Source: Lineus longissimus (lineage: Eukaryota > Nemertea > Pilidiophora > Heteronemertea > Lineidae). From it: DNA of 64,000 nucleotides. Under the pieces are notes generated by a model. The model worked only from the letters and a program-made list of their open reading frames with translations. It had not been told where the DNA came from and did no database searches. How positions within the stretch are numbered: the stretch's first letter is position 1; the number at the start of each line of letters is the position of its first letter. The stretch covers positions 5,409,001-5,473,000 of the forward strand of contig NC_088308.1 of the NCBI RefSeq assembly GCF_910592395.1. The letters are read 5' to 3'. The position numbers were made by a program, and so were the translations under genes. Positions 1 through 11,731 of the stretch are shown here, one piece after another.

Positions 1-660
1 ATCGGAGCCACACTCTACCAAAAAAGATCAAACAAACTGCGCAATAATGAAAAGAGAAATGAACAAACATGGCAGCGGAGTTCTCGTGCTAAAGAAGAAA
101 CCCGAGGGTTAATGAGTACAAAGCAGCCGGTGATCTCACTGGTGCGTTGAGACATGACAATATTCCAAACTTCAAAGGAGGGCTCCAGCGCACTAATGAT
201 AGGCGGCAAGGAGAGAGACTCACAGACAATGTATTGCGTAGACACAGAGAGATTACACAAACCATTTCCATGTACATTAGCACTACACGATACAGTCTAG
301 GGTGCATCTTTAGATGAAATTATATCTATGTAAAGTGAAGATGGCTGTTGGAAGTTTCGGTAAAATTCTGAATCAAATCATCAAATAATTATCAATTTTT
401 AAATTTGAAGATGAACATGTGCCGGGGAACATTGGATTTAAATAAGACAGGTACATGAGTAAGATTTGGTTACAGCCTTCAAAGTCACATTTTGTAGTCC
501 GAAAAATTTCCCAACATCTTGAGTTTCCAGGTTTAAATTTCAACAGAGGCCACTCGCCCTGTGAATCATGTTGGATCTGGTAGGATGCAATATACATTGT
601 ACTTGAACATAATGTACACTGGATGCAGATCTTCAGGTTTATTTTTTTGGCCTAATCACT

Positions 661-1040
661 CGTCTTCAACTGTCCTTGGACCCTATCCGTCGTCTCTCAC
701 ATTCTACTACCGTGTACAGCAGTCCTAGCCTGTCATGCCTGTTGTCCCAACCACTCCGTCCTCAACTGTCCTTGGTCCGGTTCTGAGACCTCTCACATTC
801 TACATGACATGTACTACATCAGTCCCAGCCAGTCATGCTTGTTGTCCGAAGCACTCGTCCTTGGTCCCTATCCCTGGCCTCTCACATTCACTACTTCAGC
901 GCTTGTAGTCTTTACCATTCCGTCTTCAAATGTCCCTATCCATGGCCTCTCACAGTCTACAACAACAGCAGTTCAAGCCTAGCATGCTACATTTTGTAGA
1001 TGTCCTAAGCGCTCCGTCTTCAACCGTCCTTGGTCCCCAC
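661..1040. repeat. Degenerate tandem repeat, about 95-bp unit
   Basis: The phrase CGTCTTCAACTGTCCTTGG recurs in degraded form near 661, 757, 855, 921 and 1015. It is followed in most units by CCTCTCACATTCTAC and then by an AGTC..AGCC..TCATGC..TGTTGTCC block. Spacing is mostly 94-98 bp, with one shortened unit of about 66 bp. This is a diverged minisatellite. I see no open frame conserved across units. Confidence 0.75.
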
Positions 1041-1852
1041 TTTTTGTTTTCCTGACATCTATGACACAACATTGTTATTTATTTCTCCAACTTCCTCTAT
1101 CATAAATCATGTTTATGTCAATTACAGAATCTAAAATATTCATGAAATAGCACTATCTGTTAGTCCGCTAAATCGAAAACTGTATGACTGATCCATTTTA
1201 TGAGCAAATTGTAACGTGCCTCTTGGAGCATTTAACATCATGGAGCTATCAAATGATAGCAATTCTGTGCTGTGATTTATACCAAAATAGGGGCGAGTAT
1301 CAAGGTTGGTGCCTGACAATACCGGTATGAATCTGTAAGAAGAAAGAATAGCCAGATTCCCAGTTGAGATCTATACATTTTGTATTGTGCATGTGTGCTG
1401 AGTCAGTTTCCAGTTTATATTGATGAGAGGAACATGGCATTTAAAAAGTCAGGTGAATGATCGATGAGTTACGAAATTTTGTTCTGAGTCTCTCATTATT
1501 TTGATAATATTCCAAACCCTGTATTGCATGTATTGCTATGTGAGCTACTTTATCAAAACCCAATCATTCTCTGCTCCAAGACTCCACGCACGCTCACGTC
1601 GCAAAGTTGTAACTTCGAATCAGCATCAAACTGCAAGGTTGATTGATGCTTGCGTTGGAGAGCCTCTCGAGATAGGCAATATCCTCGTCATTAATCACAG
1701 TCTACACTGATCTCAATGTTAAAAATTAATTAAACAAAATGCTCTGATGTCCCGTCAGACAGTGATTCACTTGATTCCTAGATGTGATCAGAATGGTGCG
1801 GGATGTTTGTACGTTATATTGGTTAGTAGGATGTTGCGTCTTTGCGGTTGTT

Positions 1853-2962
1853 TTTAGCTCACCTCTTAGCAGAGGTGAGCTTATCCCATACCGTGGCGTC
1901 CGTCGTCCGTCGTCGTCGTCGTCGTCGTCCGTCGTCCGTTAGCAGGGCACGTTTCGTAACTGTTAGAGCTATTGAGTTGAAACTTGGTACACATGTACCC
2001 TTATGTAATGACACCTGGGAGACCAAGTTTCGGTCCGATTCGTTTCATGGTTTGGCCACCAGGGGGCCAAACGTTAAAAGTGAAAATATGCAATATCTCC
2101 CTCAATAGTAGTCGGGAAATTTTGAAAAAAATATGGTAGGTACTTCTAGCAAAGGTGCATCATATATCCTCCGGGTTTTTGATTTGACCTCCTTTTCAAG
2201 GTCACAGAGGTCAAATGGTGTAAATTGGCCGTTAGGATGTAACGATGGCACGTTTCTAAACTGCAATGACTATTGATACCAAATTTGGTACACATTTACC
2301 CCTTAGTCAGCTGATCTCAGGGACCGAAGTTTGGTCCAATATGATTCACCACTTGACCACCAGGGGGCAAAATCCAAAAACCTTAAAAATGTGATTATTC
2401 CTTAACTTCTTGCCCGATTGCCACCAATTTGATATCATGGGTACATCTAACCACCATACAGTATATATCACACAGGTTTTTAATTTGACCTTCTTGTCAA
2501 GGTCACAGACGTCAAATGGCGTAAATTCGCCGTCAGGCCGTAACAATGGCACGTTTCTTAACTGCAATGACTATTGATCACAAATTAAGTACACATGTAC
2601 CCCTTGGTCAGGTGATCTCAGGTACTGAAGTTTGGTGCGATCTGATTTGCCGTTTGGCCTCCAGGGAGGGGGCCAAATCCTAAATTCTTCAAAATGCCAT
2701 TATTCCTAGTAATGACTTGCCCGATTGGCACCAATTTTATATCATAGGTACATCTAATTCTAACAACCATTCAATGTGTCACCCGGGTCTTCTTTGATTT
2801 GACCTACTTTTCAAGGTCACAGAGGTCGAATGTACTGTAAATTGGCCATTTTGGGGAAATTGTAATTGCTTGGACCTACATCAAACCTAACACTACATGA
2901 CACAAGACCATGCTCTTTATCCATCTTTCCTCAACATGAGGTGAGCACAATGGCCCTGGCCA
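1853..2962 (+). mobile_element. 1.1-kb interspersed element with internal 300-bp modules
   Basis: It opens with a perfect hairpin at 1856-1881 (11-bp stem AGCTCACCTCT, 4-base loop) followed by a GTC-rich run at about 1897-1939. It then has three diverged modules of about 300 bp, each marked by GGCACGTTT near 1946, 2246 and 2548, by TTGGTACACAT..ACCC, by GGCC.CCAGGGGGCCAAA and by TTTGACCT..TTTCAAGGTCACAGAGGTC. It closes near 2940-2962 with ATGAGGTGAGCACAATGGCC, which mirrors the opening GAGGTGAGC. Elements with this AGGTGAGC plus GTC-rich head occur in marine invertebrate genomes. No transposase frame is visible, so it is non-autonomous. Its class is not determined. Confidence 0.65.
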
Positions 2963-5900
2963 TTTCATTTTCAATCTCCATTGGTTGTTTTTCAACAAAA
3001 AAATTTGTTACACATTAGTTTCTTTCACATGTTGGGATTCGTGGACTTGGTCTCCTTCACTCCATCCCATAAAGCACTGCGAAAACAAGCAATTTTATTC
3101 GCTGCATCTTGCGTTGGAGCCATGATAACACTCTCTTCCAATAAGCTTTCAATAGCCTAAGTCAAAAGGATAGCTCAGCTCAAGTTAGAACTGTCAAAAT
3201 TATCAGAAACAGAAGCTTTTATATTGACTTGTGGAATGTGCAAGTACGTGGCCGGGTAGGTAAAAAATGTCCTGTCGTACAAGCCTGCTGGTCTGATGAG
3301 CATGGCTCCCTTTTAAAACCGGAGTGCAGTATGGATTTTCTCAATATTCCTCAAACTCAACTTTGTCCATATTTGGTTTGACATAATTGAGCGCATTACC
3401 TTTGAAATGCTTTCCTTTGGGGCAGCGCTGATACTAATGCTATCATTGGCAGCAATATGAGTGGCTAATTGCTAGTGTCCAGTTCTGCAAAAGGTGGTGT
3501 CCATTCTCGCTACCTTTCAAGTTCTCAGACCATGCCCAAGTCAATGTGGTTATATCGTCGTTACAAAGTCTTTGGCTGAAAGGTTTCCCATGGTAGCTTC
3601 TCAATGCCTCCAGGTCTTGCAATTCACTTCAGTGACCTTTGCACAACTTTGAAGTGAGTTTGCTTGAAGTCCGGACTAAGTGTGCGTGTTTGATAGAATA
3701 TGGTCACTAATCTGTAACGTTGCAGGCCTTTCATCACCATCCCTTGAAAGATGGCTAAAATTACTTAAGAGTAATTTCAAAGGATGAACTTTCCTTAAGG
3801 CTGTACATTGAAATGCTCCTTTGCTGTGATGAACATGATTAGCCCTTTTCATGTCTTTGAAAGTGGCCTGGGCTGGATTTTCTACAGGTAGAATAAGGTA
3901 TTGAAACCTGGATATCTTCCCACCGCCCTCAGACTTGGGAAACTTTTTTTACAATCAGGTGCTTTTCCAATAAACCCTTCATGCCCTTTGAAATACATGT
4001 GTGATGATTTATACCACTAAGTCGTGATTATGACCTTCAAGTTCAACTTGATGGAGAAAAAAATTCAGAATTTTAAAACATACAAAAATTCGTCTGTGAA
4101 ATTCAAACTTAACACAGAGCTCCTCTGATTGTCTTTGCTATGTTTTACCCCTGTGACCATCTAGTCTCGTTTCAAAAATGTTATATTGGTTACAGTTTGT
4201 AATTTGACTTCATCCAAATGTAGTTTAAAACTAAGTAGAGAAATATATTTTGCTCATGGGTATCCAGTGCATCAGCAGTAACATAAGATACAGCAGCAAG
4301 TTTTATGTGGATACCCTGTGTACAAAATGTACATATTCTTGTAGTATGGGCTGTGAAAACCCTCACATGGGCTGTCGACCATTGTCCATATTGTCATCAT
4401 CCTGACAATTTTACTTCAACTTGAAATTTATGACCTGATCACAATACATGGGCACATGTCCTTGTAGACGACATGGACGTGACATAAACGTACAACGGTC
4501 TCGGGAAATGCTAACCCATTGTGTAATCCCAGTGATCGAGGGAACACGATAACGCCGGCAGATCCCCTATTGTGTGGGTATTAGCCCTTGTTCATGATAA
4601 ACTGCAACTCAATCCGTCCTTCTGTTGAATGTCCATGAAGGCGAAAAGAGCAACAATATTTCATATTATCCTATCAACTTCTGCATGATAGGTTCCATTG
4701 TGCTATCAAAAGGTCGCATACGGTATCATTTTGTGAAGTGCCAAGCCAGGCTACGTGGTGTTTCAAACTGACAAATGAGTGGCCACTTTGACAGCGGCTT
4801 GTTGTGGCAGCCATTTTCTAACGCGATTGTCTGCTCCTCCCCTTCTATCAACCGTTGTTGATGTGACCTTGGGCGACATGTCCACGGTGTCTCGAGTTGC
4901 CCCTGTCACACCTGGTGGGCACCCCTCATTCATTCCCAGTTGCTCTGTGGATGAAGCTGGGCTGAGAAAGGGTGATGTTGTGTTCTCTGGGTTTTGTCAA
5001 GTTGGAGGAGACCGCATGTACCTTCAGTTCCCAACCTTTTGTGTGTCTTAGATCCAAACCCATCGTCAAGAATCTTCTCTCCTATACATGTTCAGTAGCA
5101 TACCCTGTACTGACACGTCAAAAAACACTTGCGTCTCAAAGCCTGAATCATTTGCCCTGGCCATCTATGTTATCTAAAGAACTGTCATCTCGATCCGCTA
5201 TCTAAAGCACTTCATTCTCCAACATACATTTCATCCCCATCCACCATATAAAACTGCTTTACAATGCAGGACGTCTTTGATAAGCCAGATATATCCGCTC
5301 AGATCCGTCGAGGGATGGGCGAGCTGTTCAAAGCAGTATGATACGTCTGATCCAGCGACTATGGAGACCGTCGTCAGCCCTAATGAGAGCTGTCATTAGG
5401 ATGTACTTTGATGCACAGTCAACTTCGTGTCGTGGCAACATCGCCAGGGCTGCGTTACCCGCCTTTGATCTCAAATCTTGTTCTTAAACCTGAACACTGC
5501 AGTTTAGTTTCACCCAGAGTTTGCCAAAGGTGCTTGTAATTTAGTCTAAAATCGCCTGCTTGTGGTCACAGAATGTAACATGGGGATCATATCGTATTGC
5601 AGGATGTGAGATTCAAATCCACCATGGTGGGTTGTCTCACTCGACATCAAATCTTGGATGCGTCGTGCAAGGTCATCAATGAAGTCTCTGATTGCATCAT
5701 ACATGGAGCAGCCACAGCTGATTTGGTGTGACATCTCTTGTTAAGGTCTGTCTTTGTTTCGGGCACCTGGGGGCAGGTAGTGAATGTGTTGGCCTTGGAA
5801 TTTTGGATTCCACGACAAGCTTTCTGTACATGTACATTAACGAAACCACCAGTGCCCAGGCATTTGGTGCTGTGGACTTTGTTCCATCTCCAATGAAGAA

Positions 5901-8900
5901 TTAGTGCTATTATTCTAATGATAGCACCTTCCAACTCTTCAAATCCTTCCTTGTTCACCGAACTCCATCTAAAACAATTCCTGAGCCCATCTTCCTGTAA
6001 TCCTCATCCATTCCCTTCCCACTTTCCTTTGAAGACAATTACAGATTCAATTTGACTGCCAAAGTTGAAAGTAACATGACAAGGTGATGCCCTGGCGCTT
6101 TGTGCCATCGTTGCCTAATTGTGGTTAATGGCGTGTGTTTCTTTTCCCTCCTGTGATTTCAACACTTCTTCAGTTGAGTCTAGTCTGTCATGTGACGAGA
6201 GATGAAAGAGAGCACAATGCCATTGCTCAACTTTCCAATGGATGGAGATTGCACAACGCTTTTTACCATGCTATTTGACAACAAATTTTTGAGAGAAAAA
6301 ATTCTCATGGTTGTATGTTTTGTTAAGAGTAGTCATAGTTTATTGCAAAAAGTTATCAGCTCAGCAATTGTAACTAATCGCAGAGCCTGTAAAAGGCAGC
6401 AAAGGGCTACGGTTCCTGCTCAGTCATGATATCAGACTTCATCAGGCAGCTCTAAGTCGACCGTGATGCCATGTTTTGATATGTCTAAAAATTCCTCCAC
6501 CGTTTTCAATTTGCGGTATCGGACCTTGCATATCCAGTCGTGACTTCTTTGCCTCCATTCAGTTACAGTATCGAACCTTGCTGCGTCTCCTGCCTCCTGC
6601 CCATCAACCAAGAGCCGAGAGCCGATATCTCTTGTGATAGCTACAAGGGATGTTTGCAAATCTGAGATAATGTTTTCCAATAGATTACTTGCCTGGCTGG
6701 GCTGGAAAAATAACTTTCATGCATGGATAGCTCCGTCAGGCAGTTGGTATGGATTTCGGTGTAGTGTTACCATAAAAAGTTGTCAGAGTTGCAAAGGGTG
6801 GCTCTCTGATGCTCTTGATCGATTATAGGTACTTTGCCCTTGTCGTTTTCCTAAGTTAGGGTCTTTTGACATACTGGGCAATTTGGATTCAGCAGCACAC
6901 CTGCCTCAGAAGACCTGAAATTGAACTCTGAGGCTATCCTCGGCCTTCTTCAAGGAAGGGTAGATGAGGTTGTTCTGACTGTTCTGTAGCAATGGCATAT
7001 CACAGCTCTGAAGGAATATATCAACATCTAAGTGTCTATCTTGCTTCTACACGGAAAGAGCGTGTCGTACTTCTTATGCATGGCTGTAAACATAGAAGAG
7101 GCAAAAATCTCCATATATTGAAAACGTGAGTTCTGTTGATGACAGTTGCCTCCGGGTGCCGCGAGAACCTGATCCCGGATGGCACAAGAAATGCTAAAAG
7201 ACATTGTGGCAACTGATCAGCGTGAGTGGTCATTTACAGTGAAACAGGCGCTGCTCAAATCACACAGTATTAGTGGCACGACCGCAACACCTTGGCAACT
7301 TTTTCGCCATTTGTAAATCATGTTTTCGATACAGTTTATGGATTGTTTTGGCATCACGTATCATGCTAATGTTATTGTCAATACTGGGATTACATTTCCA
7401 GATATTATCAAAAGGATCTGATTTGAATGGTCTTCTGACTCCCATGGTATTATTTTGCGAAACCGACACAATACTGCAGCCTTTTTAGCTGCGGGGATCG
7501 TGTTTCCAATATGCATTTATTGGCGTTTCATTGGCATTATCTTGTGTCACGTTGCCTTGATTTCTATCGTTGTCAATACTTTGGCAAATTCATTTGTGGC
7601 TAGAGCGTGCAGAGCAAGCTATTTTAGTCTGCCATTGGCAGCGATTTAGGGTAGTTGCAGGTATTAATACATGTAGTGGTGTGGGATGTTAGTTTGAGAA
7701 TGGGGATAGGAAATGTAGTATAGTGTAGGTGTGACGCAGCATCCAATTCTGCTCATGTTGCAGTGTAATTCTGACACGTTGTGGGGTGGGGTTTTGAGTA
7801 AAGGGGAAGGCCAAAGTGTCCAGAGTTAAACCCAGCTGACATGACCAGTTCTGCCTCCACATACACTGAAAAGATGACAGGCACATCTTAACTTAGCCAT
7901 TCAAACTAAACATTTCTGGATCAGTATGTTTTAGACATGAGCGTTTGGTGTGGTCCAGTGGTGAAACAGATTGAGGAAGGCTTCTCACGAATATTTCTAT
8001 TAAACTTCAACGATGTAGGTCCCATTTTACTGTTGAAAGTCGGGTTTCCACCAAGACAATGCCACAACAATTTCCATTCTAAAATCAAAATTGCCCCAAA
8101 CGAATAATTGGTTAATGGCTCAATATTTCATTATAGAAAGTTATCAAGTTGACATGAGCTTACAATCTCGATGTTATGCATGTACAATACCATGTCCTGT
8201 TATTTCAATGCTTCGTATGTAAATTGAATGCAAACAATCAGACATGAAACACACATTAGCCACCAACTTGAAAAGTGCAAACACTTGTTTAGTTCTACGA
8301 GAGATTATCTACGGCTGACATCTCAGTGTTTGCCAACAAAATTAACTCTGATATGTGTGGAATGATTTTGAGTTGTAAAAAAGGCATTTGACCCGAAGTT
8401 TTAACCCAGTAATACTAATAGTGCATCTGACCTCTGACTGCTCCCATAGGGGAACCAGGGTGATGTACACATGTACAACTGTGAGGTTTAGCTTGACCCA
8501 CATTCCCAACACTTCAACAATACAACACCAGTCTGCTGACTTTGGGGGGTGCAGCATGACTGGTGTTCCTTCCTCTCGACAAGAATAAGAATATTTTCAA
8601 TTGAAAATTCCAAGTTTTAGTTCATGTGTGATTGAACTCATCCAAGCCTATTTGCTATTCGGCTATATTGGTATTGATATAGCTATCCACAATAGTCATA
8701 CTATATTTGTACGGTTGAATAAGTACATTTTATGTAGAGAGGTATCCTATGGATTGGAGTAATCTTGGATCAAAGAGGACAATTGTCATAGCAATAAAAT
8801 TACTCTGTCAATGTTTTAGTGCTAATTTCTAGGAAAGAATATCTGGTCATTTGAACAACACTTTTTGCAGGAAGTTTCCAATAAAGTAACTTTGGACACT

Positions 8901-9984
8901 ATTTGAAAGTCTGATAAAGCAGCTTTATCAGACTTTCAGTCCCATATGAAAAAGTTATCTCGGGGCAGTTTCGTACACCATTTTATGGTTGCGACTTGTG
9001 TGGGGGTCCAGACTTGAATGTCTCAAAGTGCATGTTTACCATTAAGATTGCAATTAAATCATAAACCTCCATGTATGTTCGGTACTGAATAGACGTTATC
9101 TGCAAACTTTGACTTAGCCAATACAATTTTATGTACAAATTTGTATACAATTCGTTTATGATATCACTCTAATATGGCCCTCGGCCTAAATGGTCTGTAA
9201 ATAAAATTAAAACTGGAATGACTGCAACGTATTCATGTCAGTTTACATCAATCTTGTTAGACATCAATAGATGTCTTGTTAATATGGCATTGAGAGTGAC
9301 TCGTGTATGTGACTTCGATGGACTGATACGATTATCCTTCTCTAGGGTGGGTTGGGGGAGGGATTAAATTTTGGTGAACATTTCAATGACGACAGCGCTT
9401 AGAACAACAATTTTGATGTGTGTGAAAAAAACTCATCCCTGAAGAGGCTGAGTGATATCTGAATGTCAATATGACACAAATTTCAATATCACTTACTAGA
9501 AATAGGTGCCAAGGAGTAGATCTCTTCATTGTAATAACTTGCTATGTCCACACTTGATACGTGAGTTGAAGTTTCTGGTTTATTAAGGATTGGATGTCCC
9601 AAGTAGCTAAACTTAATACGATGTATTGAGTAGCTGCTTGAAGACTCTGAGGACTTTTGTTGACATACATTTAGTGCTATTTGTCATGCTTGTAAGTGTT
9701 TTGTAACTTTTGAAATAACCTAGCTAGTTAAACCAGTTGTTTTGTTATTGGCTTCAGGATGTTAATTGTGTGTCAAAAGCTTGCAGCCATGCAGCTAATA
9801 AAATCTCCGAAGAATACTATCTAATTTTTCTGCTCCCAGTTGTATATATCTTTAACACTCATCCAAGAATATCGGTATCGAAGACGGTCATTCGTATGAG
9901 AATCCAACAGCCGTCATTTGAAGGAGTGAGATATACCGATATGATTCATATCACAAGGGTGGCACGAGAGGACCTCGAGGGCCC

Positions 9985-10280
9985 TTGCCGTATCAGACAT
10001 TCTCCTCATGTAGAAAAACATGCCAAGTGTGTCACAAGTTGTTCAGTCTCTGTGTAATGGCGTGGCTCCTTGGCAAGCTCAGCCGTTCTTCTCATGCAGA
10101 AAGTGCATGCCAAATGTCATGCATCCTATTCAGTCTCTGTGTACAGGTGTGGTTCCTAAAAACATGCAAAATGTCATGCAAGTTGTTTAGTCTCTGTATA
10201 CCGGCGTGGTTCCTTGGTATACCAAGTCCTTCTCCTCATACAGAAAGAAATTCTGACTGCATCACAAGTTGTTCTCTGAA
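9985..10280 (+). repeat. Short tandem repeat patch with a Cys-rich frame
   Basis: TTCTCCTCATGTAGAAA-like heads occur near 10000, 10086 and 10230. TTCAGTCTCTGTGTA-like cores occur near 10042, 10129 and 10186. The units are therefore imperfect, with 57-87 bp spacing. One frame (9985-10347) stays open across the units and reads as repeated LFSLC..AW.L stretches rich in Cys, Ser and Leu. I take this as a by-product of the repeat, because there is no domain, no homology I recognise, and unit lengths differ by amounts that do not suggest coding constraint. Confidence 0.5.
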
Positions 10281-11500
10281 GACAATCTTCGTTCTGTTTT
10301 GTTCCCCTGCCACATATAATACACGAGCATACCTAAACCAAAGGTAGTTCACCCAATTCCCAAATCTAAATATAAATTGTTGTTCTAGTTTTTGGCTTTT
10401 AGAAGATCCAAGGAACCAACCCATCCTTTGATCTCTTGTTTTTCAGCATAAATCATGAATTTCTTAATTTAAAATGTTCTCACAAACCAAGATTGAAATA
10501 AACAATCAGAGCAAACACACTCTATTGACGTCGACTTTTTCAATATCTTTTAATTAAAGTGCCACCTCACACACACACGCAATGACAAAGAAAATTACAA
10601 GTTAGGTTCATTGTATTTGACTGTCAATTTTCAACTACCCGTCAAAAAGTGCGTGCTGCTCATGACGTATTAAAAAATAAGTCAATATCCCTTTTGATTG
10701 GGAAAGTGCGCCTTGCGGTTATGTCGTATTTCACGCTGGCGTTAATCATGGAGAATTAGACTTCATTGATTGTCATTTTCACGTTATTAAATTATGAGTA
10801 ATAATTCTCGACTTTACGCGCCGTGCGTTTGTAACGTTTTGATCTTTTTTATCGAAGGTGAACAGCTCACCGTAAAGCCGGGAATATTAGCTTTGAATAT
10901 CGGTATGAAAAGTGAATTCTGTTTCATTCGGGTTACATATTGGGCAGGCAATCTGCCCAAGGTCATTTGCGATCGCTAAAATGTCATCCTGTTGCCGATT
11001 GCTAGTCCATTGGTGCATGTGTCCTCAGCTACCAAGTGTCCTCTAGGCATTGCCTGGGGTCATTCGTAATCCCTGCTATTTTGTCCTAGGGCGAAGTCTG
11101 TGGTCGTGTCAGCTGGTCCATGTTCAGGACTACCGTTCAGGATCCTGTCTTGCCTTAAATCTTGAGTTCCAGCTCCTCAGTGCCTCCCACTACTCAGGCT
11201 GGTATTTAAAGGAGATTGAAAGGAAACTTTGTTCATAACAAAGATGTCTTCCAATTGCAGTAGAGTGGTAGATGTCTAGAATACAATATTGCCTGATCAA
11301 ATAAATTTTGTCGTCAATTTCTTCTCATTGGTTGAATACTCTAAAATCAATTCTAAATGGTCAGTGATTGGCCCTATGATATGTATGCAACTCATAGGCC
11401 TGATCGTTGACCTGTTAGAAAGGATTTACGATATACTGGTGCTGTACTTTTGTCCTTTACATAGCCGTGAATACATGTCCGTCATTTTCTATCGTTCCAG

Positions 11501-11731
11501 GTGACATTAACGGTATCGAAATGCAGACAATCCCACAAACGCAGTTCATTCCTCTCCCAGACGCCATCTGTGGGGTCATATCAGAACTATACTCGAGCGG
11601 CGTTAAGTCGACGCGGGAGAACATCAAGGATCGTCTCCTGGAAAGCTTTCGAGGAATGCACACGCCGACAGAGGCCATGATTTCAGAGAGTTTGCTCATC
11701 TTGGCTCGAGAGAAAAAGATAGGCTTATCAG
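11501..11731 (+). CDS. STOX exon: storkhead winged-helix domain
   Basis: The acceptor is the run ending TTCCAG at 11500, and the donor is GTAATG after 11731. Length is 231 nt, entered and left in phase 1. It encodes DAICGVISELYSSG, the recognition-helix region, and LLILAREKKIGLSG. Reading past the donor continues open into the intron to 11862, but that extension has no family similarity, whereas the spliced continuation does. Confidence 0.9.

Larger units (their letters stand above)
1..11500. other. Non-coding flank or first intron of the STOX gene
   Basis: I see no coding exon here. The open frames are short, lack recognisable domains and are not joined by convincing splice sites. The next exon (11501) enters in phase 1, so at least one coding exon of the STOX gene must lie upstream. 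Vertebrate STOX genes also have a separate N-terminal exon before the winged-helix exon, and I could not find its equivalent in this stretch. The region holds tandem repeats at 661-1040, an interspersed element at 1853-2962 and a repeat patch at 9985-10280. The rest is AT-rich single-copy-looking DNA. Confidence 0.6.

Noticed and set aside
4779-5051. 90-codon plus-strand frame, considered as the missing STOX first exon
   Set aside because: No similarity to STOX N-termini and no donor that would join in phase 1 to GDINGIEM.
9985-10347. 120-codon Cys/Ser-rich repetitive open frame
   Set aside because: Produced by a nucleotide tandem repeat with uneven unit lengths. No signal peptide and no recognised domain.
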